This document shows positions 1-7,643 of a DNA stretch of 25,936 bases, piece after piece. The DNA is from an uncultured Prevotella sp. (lineage in GTDB: Bacteria; Bacteroidota; Bacteroidia; Bacteroidales; Bacteroidaceae): NCBI RefSeq assembly GCF_900549175.1, contig NZ_URNN01000034.1, positions 1 to 25,936 of the forward strand. Direction: 5' to 3'. Each line of letters begins with the position of its first letter. Positions within the stretch are counted from its first letter, which is position 1. Under the pieces are notes generated by a model. It was not told where the DNA came from and made no database searches. It saw only the letters and a program-made list of their open reading frames with translations. A program made the translations under genes and the position numbers.

Positions 1-1
1 A

Positions 2-742
2 GCGGTGGACTATGAAAAGTACTACCTGTATTCTCTTATTACCCATTCTACAGCCATTGAAGGCTCTACGCTGACAGAAGCGGAAGCCCAACTGCTGTTT
101 GACGAAGGTGTGGTGGCGGGTGGCAAGCCGCTCGTTTATCATTTGATGAATGAAGATTTGAAGAAAGCCTATGAACTGGCGAAAGAAGAAGCAAGGCACC
201 ACACACCAATATCTGCTGCTTTCCTGCAAACGTTAAATGCGGCATTGATGCGCACTACCGGAAGTGTTCATAATGTAATGGGTGGTTCGTTCGATTCTTC
301 GAAAGGCGAGTACCGCTTATGTGGCGTTACAGCCGGCATAGGTGGACGTTCTTATATGAATTATCAGAAAGTTCTTGCTAAAGTTGCCGAGTTTTGTAGC
401 CGGTTGCAAGAACGTATCAATGCAGCATCCGCTGTCCGTGAACAATATGAATTGAGTTTTAATGCCCATTTGAACTTGGTGACAATCCATCCGTGGGTGG
501 ATGGCAACGGACGTACCTCACGATTGTTGATGAATTATATTCAATTTCTTTATAATCTTTTTCCGACCAAAATATTCAAGGAAGACAGGGAAGGGTATAT
601 CCTTGCTTTGCGTCAGTCGCAAGAAGAGGATAGCAATCAGCCTTTCCTTGCGTTTATGGCCGGGCAATTAAAAAAATCCCTCTCTCTGGAGATTGAACGG
701 TTCAATGCTTCGCAGAAGAAAGGGTTCTGTTTTATGTTCTGA
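2..742 (+). CDS. Fic family protein, 5' end cut off by the window edge
   Basis: Fic enzymes usually transfer AMP (or another phosphate-containing group) to a target protein hydroxyl. The core motif HPWVDGNGRTSR is visible, with its histidine at about residue 162 counted from the GTG at position 5; this matches HPFxxGNGR and carries the catalytic His, the phosphate-binding loop and the Arg. Near the N terminus, STAIEG (residues 15-20) matches the inhibitory helix motif [S/T]xxxE[G/N], so this is a class II, self-inhibited Fic with the inhibitory glutamate at about residue 19. The frame is open to the window edge, and most of these proteins have extra N-terminal sequence and often a C-terminal winged helix. 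The C terminus here is short, so the GTG is probably internal and the gene partial. It converges on the minus-strand gene at 771. The target is unknown. Confidence 0.85.
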   Translation, partial: AVDYEKYYLYSLITHSTAIEGSTLTEAEAQLLFDEGVVAGGKPLVYHLMNEDLKKAYELAKEEARHHTPISAAFLQTLNAALMRTTGSVHNVMGGSFDSSKGEYRLCGVTAGIGGRSYMNYQKVLAKVAEFCSRLQERINAASAVREQYELSFNAHLNLVTIHPWVDGNGRTSRLLMNYIQFLYNLFPTKIFKEDREGYILALRQSQEEDSNQPFLAFMAGQLKKSLSLEIERFNASQKKGFCFMF

Positions 743-770
743 TATAATGTCGGTAAGTGGCTTGCTGGCT

Positions 771-1154
771 TTACACCGGCATGCGTCCCGAGTCTATCCA
801 TTTGTATATTGTTACGGCCGATGCCACAACCATTGTCACCAGCATCGGGGCATATATGATGCAGGGGGTGTCGTGCGTGGGCAATGTGCGTATGAACACC
901 TCAACGTATGTTGCCGCAAGCTCCCAAATGTGGAAGACGAACGAAAGAATCAGCCCGAGCACCACACAAAAGCCGGTCCATAACCGTGATGCCCAAAGGA
1001 CGCTCTGCGGCAGAAGGTCTTCGAGTCTCGGCAGACGGTCGGCGTCTTTCGGCAGTTTGGCCATCACACGCCGGCTGAATCCGTTGTCTTCAATCTGCAC
1101 CTTTCGTGCCTCGTCAAACAGTTGTTCTATCAGTATGTTGTCGTCATTTGTCAT
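771..1154 (-). CDS. DUF5056-like two-TM membrane protein paired with the ECF sigma factor
   Basis: A 127-residue protein with a charged N-terminal half (about residues 1-55), followed by two hydrophobic segments at about 57-87 and 97-119. The N-terminal part has the look of Bacteroidales DUF5056 proteins, which are repeatedly found just downstream of ECF sigma genes. Its start overlaps the end of the sigma gene by 11 bases (1144-1154), which suggests translational coupling. A role as membrane-bound anti-sigma or modulator is inferred from this overlap and the topology; no classical zinc anti-sigma motif (HxxxCxxC) is visible. The stop at 771 lies 28 bases from the stop of the convergent Fic gene. 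Confidence 0.75.
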   Translation of the reverse strand: MTNDDNILIEQLFDEARKVQIEDNGFSRRVMAKLPKDADRLPRLEDLLPQSVLWASRLWTGFCVVLGLILSFVFHIWELAATYVEVFIRTLPTHDTPCIIYAPMLVTMVVASAVTIYKWIDSGRMPV

Positions 1155-1683
1155 ATCCGTTGTTCTTTAAATATGTTGCAAGTTTCTCCTTTCCTCTCGA
1201 CAGGTGCGATTTTATGGTGCCTTGCGGCATGCCCGTGATTTCGGCAATCTTGTCTATCGGCTGCCCGTCAATCAGTTGCAGGGTTATGCACGAACGTTCC
1301 ACCGGCTTCAGCCGCGCCAAGGCGTCGTAGAGATCCATCTTAAGGTTGCTGTCCGTGTGTGCGGTGTCGGGGCGTGTGGCCACCGCCGTGTCCATGTCGC
1401 CTGTGGCGTGGTGCGAACGGGTGTAGTCGTAGAACACGTTGTAGGCTATGCGGAACAGCCATGTCTGAAAGCTCGACAGTCCGCGAAACTTCGTTATGTT
1501 GACATACGCCTTTACAAACGTGTCTTGGGCAAGGTCGTCGCTCAACTGAACGTCACCCATTGTCTGGCTGAGGAAGAACCGGCGCACCGGCGACTGATAC
1601 TTCATGACAAGACGGTCGAAAGCCCGTTTGTCGTGGAATACAGCCACCTTTGTCACGAGGGTTATGTCGTTCAGTTTGTCCAT
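1144..1683 (-). CDS. RNA polymerase ECF-type sigma factor
   Basis: A 179-residue sigma-70 family protein of ECF size. Region 2 runs from about residue 20 to 92 (FDRLVMKYQ..., then DDLAQDTFVKAY, then FQTWLFRIAYNVFYDYTR), covering core binding and -10 recognition. Region 4 runs from about 118 to 174 (ALARLKPVERSCITLQ..., GQPIDKIAEITGMPQGTIKS, HLSRGKEKL), a helix-turn-helix for the -35 element. Regions 1 and 3 are absent, as expected. It would direct RNA polymerase to a small regulon. It overlaps the DUF5056-like gene by 11 bases and lies 86 bases downstream of the DUF6249-like gene on the same strand, so the three may form one transcription unit. I found no convincing house-keeping promoter in the 86-base gap. 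Confidence 0.93.
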   Translation of the reverse strand: MDKLNDITLVTKVAVFHDKRAFDRLVMKYQSPVRRFFLSQTMGDVQLSDDLAQDTFVKAYVNITKFRGLSSFQTWLFRIAYNVFYDYTRSHHATGDMDTAVATRPDTAHTDSNLKMDLYDALARLKPVERSCITLQLIDGQPIDKIAEITGMPQGTIKSHLSRGKEKLATYLKNNGYDK

Positions 1684-1769
1684 CCTTCAGTTTCGGTTGG
1701 TTTTGGCCTGTGGTCTGTTATTGTAAAAAAACCGTTCTCTGATTATTCTGTAAAGTTTGGTTGCCGCAG

Positions 1770-2582
1770 TTATTGGAAATCGTGCCGGCTTCTGTCCCTG
1801 TCTTTTACATTCTCTTCGTGGTCTTGCCACTCGAGCCTTTTCCGTGATGTGCGGGCTATGACGGCCTGTCCGGCGCCATAGAACATTACGAGAAATCCTA
1901 TGCCGATACCTGGTTTAATCCTCATGAATCCGAAGAAGAACATCAGGCCGATGCCGAGAAACACATTCTTGATGCCCTTGCTCCACAATATGTCGTTGGA
2001 TGGTGCCGCCATCTTGTTGGCACCCAACACTTCGTTCAGGGGCTGTCCGTTCTTTATTGCCATTTCGGCCAGTTGCAGCTTCTGCTTGCGGCTCTTGTAT
2101 ATGAAGTAGAAGAGCAGTGATAGTATCGATATTGGTGCGATGACGAAGAGTATGAGAAGAATGAGCAGTGTGCCTATCATGCCGCTGCCTATCCATGACA
2201 GACCGTTCATCATGTGGTTGATGTCGTCTTCGTTCATGTCCATTTGGTATGAATAATACTGATACTGCGATTCGGTACTGTCCTGGTATGACGACGAGGT
2301 GTCTGAATAAGCCTCAATGCCATTGTCGGTATCATCGGCCGTATCCTTGTCGTTCGCGTCGACATTCATCTTTGCCTTCACTTTTGTCGTGGCCGTTACG
2401 GTTGCCTTTCCTTTTTTTCCGCTGTCTTTTGCCGTGGCATCCGATTGGGCGCTGTTATTCTGTCCGCCGGCATCGGTCACGGCAGTGCGCGGCGTATGGC
2501 GGTGCTGTTGCGGTTCGGTGGCCGTGTTTGCGGTAACGGTCAGGGCTGCCGCCAATGTCAATGCTATCAGATACTTTTTCAT
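1770..2582 (-). CDS. Envelope protein with signal peptide, acidic linker and C-terminal membrane domain (DUF6249-like)
   Basis: A 270-residue protein. Residues 1-20 form a signal peptide or first membrane helix. Residues 21-125 are low in complexity, rich in Thr, Lys, Asp, Ser and Tyr, and probably extended outside the membrane. A strong hydrophobic segment at about 133-163 is followed by an amphipathic Lys/Gln-rich stretch (SRKQKLQLAEMAIKNGQPL) and another hydrophobic pair at about 207-242. The C-terminal half resembles DUF6249 proteins, which often sit near ECF sigma operons in Bacteroidales. Function is unknown; a stress-sensing or envelope role is inferred from the neighbours only. The start ATG lies about 60 bases from a CATCTTTG box that forms half of a symmetric divergent promoter (2644-2679). 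Confidence 0.75.
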   Translation of the reverse strand: MKKYLIALTLAAALTVTANTATEPQQHRHTPRTAVTDAGGQNNSAQSDATAKDSGKKGKATVTATTKVKAKMNVDANDKDTADDTDNGIEAYSDTSSSYQDSTESQYQYYSYQMDMNEDDINHMMNGLSWIGSGMIGTLLILLILFVIAPISILSLLFYFIYKSRKQKLQLAEMAIKNGQPLNEVLGANKMAAPSNDILWSKGIKNVFLGIGLMFFFGFMRIKPGIGIGFLVMFYGAGQAVIARTSRKRLEWQDHEENVKDRDRSRHDFQ

Positions 2583-2643
2583 GATTGTTCTTTCGTATTA
2601 TTTGTTTTTAATTTGTATGTTAGACGTGAGCTGTATCGAATTA

Positions 2644-2679
2644 GTTGCAAAGATGCGATTTTTTTTCTAACTTTGCAAC
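2644..2679. promoter_or_regulatory. Symmetric divergent promoter between the DUF6249-like gene and the rRNA methyltransferase
   Basis: A perfect 9-bp inverted repeat (GTTGCAAAG at 2644-2652, CTTTGCAAC at 2671-2679) separated by 18 bases. Rightward, TAACTTTG (2668-2675) matches the Bacteroidota -7 box TAnnTTTG, with GTTG 20 bases upstream as an imperfect -33 TTTG. Leftward, the mirror element reads CATCTTTG with GTTG 20 bases before it. Each arm therefore supplies the -7 edge of one promoter and the -33 of the other. Motif matching only; no start site is known. Confidence 0.55.
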
Positions 2680-2702
2680 ATTTAACGACAAAATCGAATG
2701 TG

Positions 2703-4172
2703 ATGAACTTGCCAGACAGTTTTATCAGCTATACCCGAAGCCTTATGGGTGACGGTCTGTACACCCGTTTCTCGGCAGCACTTGCCGGAGATGCTCCTGT
2801 GAGCATACGTATAAACCGACAGAAATACAACGGCTGCGTGCCGGCGGACGATGCCGTGCGGGTGCCGTGGTGCAACGACGGATGGTATCTTGCCGGACGA
2901 CCAAATTTCACATTCGATCCGCTTCTGCATGCCGGTCATTATTATGTGCAGGAAGCATCGTCGATGTTTGTCCACCACGTTTTGCGGAGTCTTGTTACAT
3001 CACCGGTGCAGATGCTTGACATGTGTGCCGCTCCTGGTGGCAAGTCGACCGCCGCCATCGCAGCATTGCCGGCCGGCAGTGTGCTGATGAGCAACGAGCC
3101 GATACGTGCCCGTGCGAATGTTCTTGCCGAAAACCTTATGAAATGGGGCTGCCCCGACGTCATAGTCACCAACAACTATCCGGCTGATTATGCCCGTTCG
3201 GGGCTTGACTTCGATGTCATTCTCTGCGACGTGCCGTGTTCGGGCGAGGGTATGTTTCGTAAGGACGAAGGCGCGATAGGCGAGTGGAGTCCGCAGAATG
3301 TTGACGCTTGCAGCCGGCTCCAGCGCGAGATAGTGGCTCAGGCGTGGCTGTGTCTGCGTCCGGGCGGACTGCTGATATACTCTACATGCACGTTCAATGC
3401 CCGTGAGAACGAGGAAAACGTGCGGTGGATAACGGACGAACTTGGTGGTATGCCCGTAGAGGTGCCCGTTGCCGGCGATTGGGGCATATGCGGTTCGTTG
3501 CTTGACGGTTTCTCCGCTCCCGTATATAGGTTCATTCCCGGATGCACACGTGGCGAGGGATTGTTTATGGCCGTGTTGGAAAAACCGTCCGGCGATGCGT
3601 GTCACAGCATGACTAACGCGTCGGTCAAATCACCCGGTTGCGGCAAAAAGAAAAAAAAGGATAAGGCACCGGCCGGATCTGTAATGCCGAAGGGTACGGA
3701 AAAGACGGTCTCCCGATGGGTGCGTCTCGTTTCAGGAGACGGTGAAGAAGCGGAACCTGTCATCCGCCAGACTGACACGGCTTTCATTGCGCTCACCCCG
3801 CGCCTAGCCCCACTTTATGAGGTCGCCTCGCAGTCGCTCCGGGTACTTCTCGCCGGTGTCACGCTCGGCACCGTCAGGGGGCGTGACATCATGCCCGACC
3901 AGTCTCTCGCCCTCTCGTCGGCCCTTCGTCCCGATGCTTTCCCCGCCGTTGCGCTCACGTACGCACAGGCCGTTGCCTATCTGCGCCGCGAGGCGGTGAC
4001 CCTTCCGCCCGATGCACCCCGCGGTTTTGTCCTTGTCACTTTTCGCGGTGCCGTGCTTGGTTTTGTGAAGAATATAGGCAACCGGGCCAACAATCTCTAT
4101 CCGCAAGAGTGGAAAATAAAAAGCACCCATGTGCCCGATGACGGGCCAAGGGTGCTGAAAGATGCCGATTGA
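2703..4172 (+). CDS. RsmF/YebU-like rRNA (cytosine-C5) methyltransferase
   Basis: A 489-residue SAM-dependent RNA m5C methyltransferase of the NOL1/NOP2/Sun family. Visible motifs: the SAM-binding loop DMCAAPGGKST at about 105-115; motif IV DVPCSGEGMF with Cys at about 179, which helps product release; and motif VI YSTCTFNARENEENV with Cys at about 229, the catalytic nucleophile. A Lys-rich linker (KKKKKDK) near 315 leads to a C-terminal region with a PUA-like segment (RGFVLVTFRGAVLGFVKNIG) as in RsmF. The frame stays open upstream to 2445, but the ATG at 2703 starts the conserved N terminus and sits about 28 bases after the -7 box at 2668-2675, so the upstream extension is rejected. The exact target base in 16S or 23S rRNA cannot be told from sequence. 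Confidence 0.9.
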   Translation: MNLPDSFISYTRSLMGDGLYTRFSAALAGDAPVSIRINRQKYNGCVPADDAVRVPWCNDGWYLAGRPNFTFDPLLHAGHYYVQEASSMFVHHVLRSLVTSPVQMLDMCAAPGGKSTAAIAALPAGSVLMSNEPIRARANVLAENLMKWGCPDVIVTNNYPADYARSGLDFDVILCDVPCSGEGMFRKDEGAIGEWSPQNVDACSRLQREIVAQAWLCLRPGGLLIYSTCTFNARENEENVRWITDELGGMPVEVPVAGDWGICGSLLDGFSAPVYRFIPGCTRGEGLFMAVLEKPSGDACHSMTNASVKSPGCGKKKKKDKAPAGSVMPKGTEKTVSRWVRLVSGDGEEAEPVIRQTDTAFIALTPRLAPLYEVASQSLRVLLAGVTLGTVRGRDIMPDQSLALSSALRPDAFPAVALTYAQAVAYLRREAVTLPPDAPRGFVLVTFRGAVLGFVKNIGNRANNLYPQEWKIKSTHVPDDGPRVLKDAD

Positions 4173-4182
4173 GACACAGATA

Positions 4183-4288
4183 TTTTAAACGCAAAGGCGC
4201 TGAGGCGCAAAGATTTTAATTATTCTCTGTGTCTCCGTTTCTCTATGTTCCCAAAAAACTTTGCGTCTCTGCGCCTTTGCGTTTAAAA
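4183..4288. repeat. Large imperfect inverted repeat, likely bidirectional terminator or intergenic repeat element
   Basis: Two 30-base arms (4183-4212 and 4259-4288) are reverse complements with 28 of 30 matches, separated by 46 bases. Each arm contains AACGCAAAGGCGC and begins or ends with a TTTTAAA tract. The unit lies between two convergent genes (stops at 4172 and 4294). A second inverted pair, GAGACACAGA (4171-4180) and TCTGTGTCTC (4226-4235), overlaps it in a way that cannot form together with the large stem, so two alternative folds are possible. Repeats of this CGCAAAG type are common between Bacteroidales genes. A terminator role is inferred from position and stem size. Confidence 0.7.
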
Positions 4289-4293
4289 AGCCG

Positions 4294-5436
4294 TCAATAC
4301 GCCTCGTCTTCTCCTATTTCCTGTTTCGTAATCTTTCGGCTGTCTATCGAGCGCCATGCGTAGACGATATATGCGAGCACGAACGGTATGAAGAGGCTGA
4401 CAATGGCCATGGTGCGCAGTGTGAACTCGCTGCTGCATGAGTTGGCTATAGTGAGCGAACTTTGCAGGTCGGCCGTTGAGGGATAGTAGGCCGTGTTGTT
4501 CCATCCGGCACAAAGCAGCAGGGCGAGCACGGTGAGCACGGTGCCTATGCCCGCCGGCCATATACCTTTAATATATGTCTTGCTCACGATGGTGCGTATG
4601 ATGCCGTAGAGCACGAGCACCACGCCCGCGAGAAGTGTCACCGTGACATACCACATGTCGAGCAGGTTGTGCAGATATTTCATCGGTTCCATGGTGATGA
4701 TGCCTGTGGCAGGATCGGCGGCATAACCGTCTTTCAGCAGTGTGCGCACGAGGAACGGCACGAACAGCAGTACGAACGGTATTGCCGTACCTACAAGCCT
4801 CACGCTGCAGCGGCAACGTATGTCCTCGTCATCGATGTTGTTCATGAAGTAGAGCAGGCCGAGACAGCGGGCAAGGAAAAATACGGCAAAGCCCAATATC
4901 AGGTTCCACGGGTCGAGCAGCGCGTCGAGGCCGTGGCTGGCGTTGGCCCAATGGCTGATGACGGGCTGGAATCCGCCCACGAGGTTGTCCTTGTCGATGA
5001 TGAAGTTGGAACCGTTGAAGAATGTGGCCACCGCACCGCCGAGCAGTAGCGGACCGACGATGCCGTTGGCCATGAGGAACCACTGGAACGTCCGTGTACC
5101 GAGCAGGTTGCCCAACTTGTTCTGAAACTCGTAGCTGACGGCTTGCAGCACGAACGAGAAGAGGATTATCATCCACAGCCAGTAGGCACCGCCGAAGCTC
5201 GTACTGTAGAACAATGGGAACGAGGCGAAGAAGGCTCCGCCGAAGGTTACGAGTGTGGTGAACGTCAGTTCCCACTTGCGGCCGGTGGAATTGATGAGCA
5301 TGCGGCGCTCTTCGGCAGTGCGTCCGATGGAGAAAATCACAGAGTTGCCGCCTTGCACGAAGAGCAGGAACACGAGCAGGGCTCCAAGCAATGAGACGAG
5401 GAACCACCAGTATTGTTGCAGAAATTCGTATGTCAT
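4294..5436 (-). CDS. cydB: Cytochrome bd ubiquinol oxidase subunit II
   Basis: A 380-residue polytopic membrane protein, the usual size for CydB, which packs against CydA in the bd-type quinol oxidase of the inner membrane. About eight or nine hydrophobic segments are visible, starting at residues 8-27 (WFLVSLLGALLVFLLFVQGG). The N-terminal GRKWELTFTTLVTFGGAFFA and FPLFYSTSFGGAYWLWM stretches are characteristic of the subunit. It follows cydA after a 66-base gap, as second structural gene of a DUF4492-cydA-cydB operon. The oxidase reduces O2 at high affinity without pumping protons, which suits an anaerobe or microaerobe handling traces of oxygen. Confidence 0.95.
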   Translation of the reverse strand: MTYEFLQQYWWFLVSLLGALLVFLLFVQGGNSVIFSIGRTAEERRMLINSTGRKWELTFTTLVTFGGAFFASFPLFYSTSFGGAYWLWMIILFSFVLQAVSYEFQNKLGNLLGTRTFQWFLMANGIVGPLLLGGAVATFFNGSNFIIDKDNLVGGFQPVISHWANASHGLDALLDPWNLILGFAVFFLARCLGLLYFMNNIDDEDIRCRCSVRLVGTAIPFVLLFVPFLVRTLLKDGYAADPATGIITMEPMKYLHNLLDMWYVTVTLLAGVVLVLYGIIRTIVSKTYIKGIWPAGIGTVLTVLALLLCAGWNNTAYYPSTADLQSSLTIANSCSSEFTLRTMAIVSLFIPFVLAYIVYAWRSIDSRKITKQEIGEDEAY

Positions 5437-5502
5437 ATATAATTTGTAATATTAACGTGAATGATTGTATGTTGAAATTTCACTGATGTATGCACGTTGT
5501 CT

Positions 5503-7089
5503 TCATTGCTCTCTCTCCGGGCCTTTCTTTATCTGCTTCAGCAGTATGCTTATCTCGACAGCGAGCAGGGTGGTGAAGAGGGCGAGGAAGATGAAGAACG
5601 TAAGCATGACGCTGTCAGAACCGACGTTGCTTACCGCCACCCATGTGGGCATCATATCCTGTATGGCCCATGGCTGGCGTCCGAACTCGGCCACGAGCCA
5701 TCCCGATTCGCTCGCGATGTAAGCCAACGGTAGCAGCGCGATGGCGGCTATATGCAGCCAGCGCGGACGGCTGATGTCCTTGCGGAACGCCATGAAGAGC
5801 ACCACGGCGAAGAACACGATGAACAGTGTGCCCAGACCCACCATCACGCGGAAGGCATAGAAACACAGCGGGATATAGGGCACAAGCTGTGCCTTGTCTT
5901 TGATGTATCCGTAGCCGAAGTAGGGCATGTTTTGTTGTAGGGCCTTCCTCAGCATCTCCTGTCTTACCTCTTCCTTCATGGTGAGTTCGGTGGTGCGTGC
6001 CTTGGCATGCAGCTCGCGGTATTCCTTTAGTGCGAGTATTGCCCGCTGGCCGCGGAGCATTTTCTCGTCCATGGATATCTCGCGGGTGTTGTTCTCAAGC
6101 ATGTAGCCTCCCTTCATTATGTCGTTGATGCCCGGAACATATCCGTTGATGTCGTGTGTGGCAAGGAATGACAGGGCGTATGGTATGGCTATGCGCAGCG
6201 GCGGTTCGCCTCCGGCCTGATAGTCGGGCTGTTTGAAGGGGTTGACAAGGGCGATGGCCGTCAGCCCCTGGTCGTAGCCTCCGTCGTAGAGGGCTTCCAT
6301 GGCGGCCAGTTTCATTGGCTGCACCTGCGCCACCTTGTATGCGGAGCTGTCGCCGGTGTGAACAGCCAGCAGCGACGATACCAAACCTACCGTGGCACCG
6401 ATTTTGATGCTTGCCACGGCCAGTTCCTTCTCGCGGCCTTTCAGCAGGTAGTAGCAGCTGACGGCAACTACAAACAATGCACCGATAATCCATGCCGATG
6501 TGACGGTATGGCAGAACTTGTCTATGGCAAATGGCGACAGGGCCACCTCCATGAACGATGTCATCTCGTTGCGCATTGTGTCGGGATTGAACGTGCAGCC
6601 TATGGGATATTGCATCCAGGCGTTGGCCACGAGTATCCACCATGCCGAGATGGTGGCGCCCAAGCCGGTGAGCCATGTCGAGGCGAGGTGGAATCCGGCT
6701 GACACCTTCTTCCATCCGAAGAACATCACGGCCACAAACGTAGACTCCATAAAGAAGGCCACTATGCCTTCGATGGCCAGTGGCGCACCGAAGATATCGC
6801 CCACAAACCATGAGTAGTTGCTCCAGTTGGTGCCGAATTCAAACTCGAGGATGATGCCCGTGGCCACGCCCATGGCAAAGTTGATGCCGAAGAGTTTCTG
6901 CCAGAATTTGGCAGTGTCGCGCCAGAACGGTTTGCGTGTGCGGTAGTAGCACGTTTCCATGATGCCCATGATGAGCGCCAGGCCCAGCGTGAGCGGTACG
7001 AAGAGCCAGTGGTAGATGGCGGTCAGGGCAAACTGTGCTCTCGACCAGTCTATCGTGGCCGCGTCGATGTTTAAGAGAATGTTTGTCAT
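5503..7089 (-). CDS. cydA: Cytochrome bd ubiquinol oxidase subunit I
   Basis: A 528-residue haem-bearing subunit. The N-terminal FALTAIYHWLFVPLTLG carries the conserved haem-ligand histidine (about residue 27, equivalent to His19 of E. coli). GINFAMGVATGIILEFEFGTNW and the ESTFVAVMFFGWKKV stretch are family hallmarks, and EFGRQPW near residue 450 is the conserved segment after the quinol-binding Q-loop. The Q-loop region (about 310-390) is polar and charged, with TTELTMKEEVRQEMLRK. The protein oxidises quinol and reduces O2 to water in the inner membrane. The gene follows the DUF4492 gene by 24 bases and precedes cydB by 66. Confidence 0.97.
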   Translation of the reverse strand: MTNILLNIDAATIDWSRAQFALTAIYHWLFVPLTLGLALIMGIMETCYYRTRKPFWRDTAKFWQKLFGINFAMGVATGIILEFEFGTNWSNYSWFVGDIFGAPLAIEGIVAFFMESTFVAVMFFGWKKVSAGFHLASTWLTGLGATISAWWILVANAWMQYPIGCTFNPDTMRNEMTSFMEVALSPFAIDKFCHTVTSAWIIGALFVVAVSCYYLLKGREKELAVASIKIGATVGLVSSLLAVHTGDSSAYKVAQVQPMKLAAMEALYDGGYDQGLTAIALVNPFKQPDYQAGGEPPLRIAIPYALSFLATHDINGYVPGINDIMKGGYMLENNTREISMDEKMLRGQRAILALKEYRELHAKARTTELTMKEEVRQEMLRKALQQNMPYFGYGYIKDKAQLVPYIPLCFYAFRVMVGLGTLFIVFFAVVLFMAFRKDISRPRWLHIAAIALLPLAYIASESGWLVAEFGRQPWAIQDMMPTWVAVSNVGSDSVMLTFFIFLALFTTLLAVEISILLKQIKKGPEREQ

Positions 7090-7113
7090 AAGTGTTATTG
7101 TTGTGTAATTGTT

Positions 7114-7419
7114 TTATGGTTTCAATGTCTTTTCTGTATCTTTTCCGGCGGATATGCCCGTATCGTCCGTCTGCACTGCGGGTTCTCCACGCTCAATCAG
7201 CTCCGTGGCCACATAGTCGTTTTCTTTGCCCCGTTCTGCGTTTGTGGCAAGGAAATCGGGGAAAAAGAATATTTTCAGCACGGCAAAGATAATCACCAGT
7301 TTGATGATTATTATTGTCCACAGAGTGCGTCCTATGGTCATTTGTCTGAAACCGTCGGCGTACAGGTCGTATACCCTGTGCATGATGCCGGTACGTTTGT
7401 CATTGTCTTTGGTTCTCAT
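7114..7419 (-). CDS. DUF4492 small membrane protein, first gene of the cytochrome bd operon
   Basis: A 101-residue protein with one membrane helix at about 36-55 (LWTIIIIKLVIIFAVLKIFFFPDFL), a short basic N terminus (GIMHRVYDLYADGFRQMTIG) and a polar, acidic C-terminal tail. Its place directly before cydA is the known context for DUF4492 in Bacteroidota and epsilon-proteobacteria. A role as accessory or assembly subunit of the bd oxidase is inferred from this linkage; the biochemical function is not known to me. The upstream start context includes a TAATTTTG box (7475-7482, minus strand). Confidence 0.85.
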   Translation of the reverse strand: MRTKDNDKRTGIMHRVYDLYADGFRQMTIGRTLWTIIIIKLVIIFAVLKIFFFPDFLATNAERGKENDYVATELIERGEPAVQTDDTGISAGKDTEKTLKP

Positions 7420-7474
7420 TGCATTATAACATGTACGGGCGTATGTTACGTCCTGTTGTATCGTGAGTTTGGCT

Positions 7475-7482
7475 CAAAATTA
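7475..7482 (-). promoter_or_regulatory. Candidate -7 box for the DUF4492-cydA-cydB operon
   Basis: On the minus strand this reads TAATTTTG, matching TAnnTTTG. It lies 56 bases before the DUF4492 start. No clear TTTG is found at the -33 spacing, so an activator may be needed or the call may be wrong. Confidence 0.35.
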
Positions 7483-7643
7483 CGACAAAAATCCGAATTA
7501 TGAGCAATTATTCAAGAAAAAATTCCTGACTTGGCCGATATTGGCGGCCATTGCGCATCCTCTGTCTGACCGTATTACAGTCGGGCACGATATTTGCTAT
7601 TGATACATTGATATAGACAAACCCGAACATAAACAACAGTATT

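Noticed and set aside
1204..1881. Long plus-strand frame opposite the sigma factor
   Set aside because: Antisense shadow of GC-rich coding sequence; the minus-strand frame carries clear sigma region 2 and 4 motifs.
2445..2702. N-terminal extension of the rRNA methyltransferase frame
   Set aside because: The extension overlaps the divergent promoter and part of the opposite gene, and its translation has no family character; the conserved N terminus begins at the ATG at 2703.
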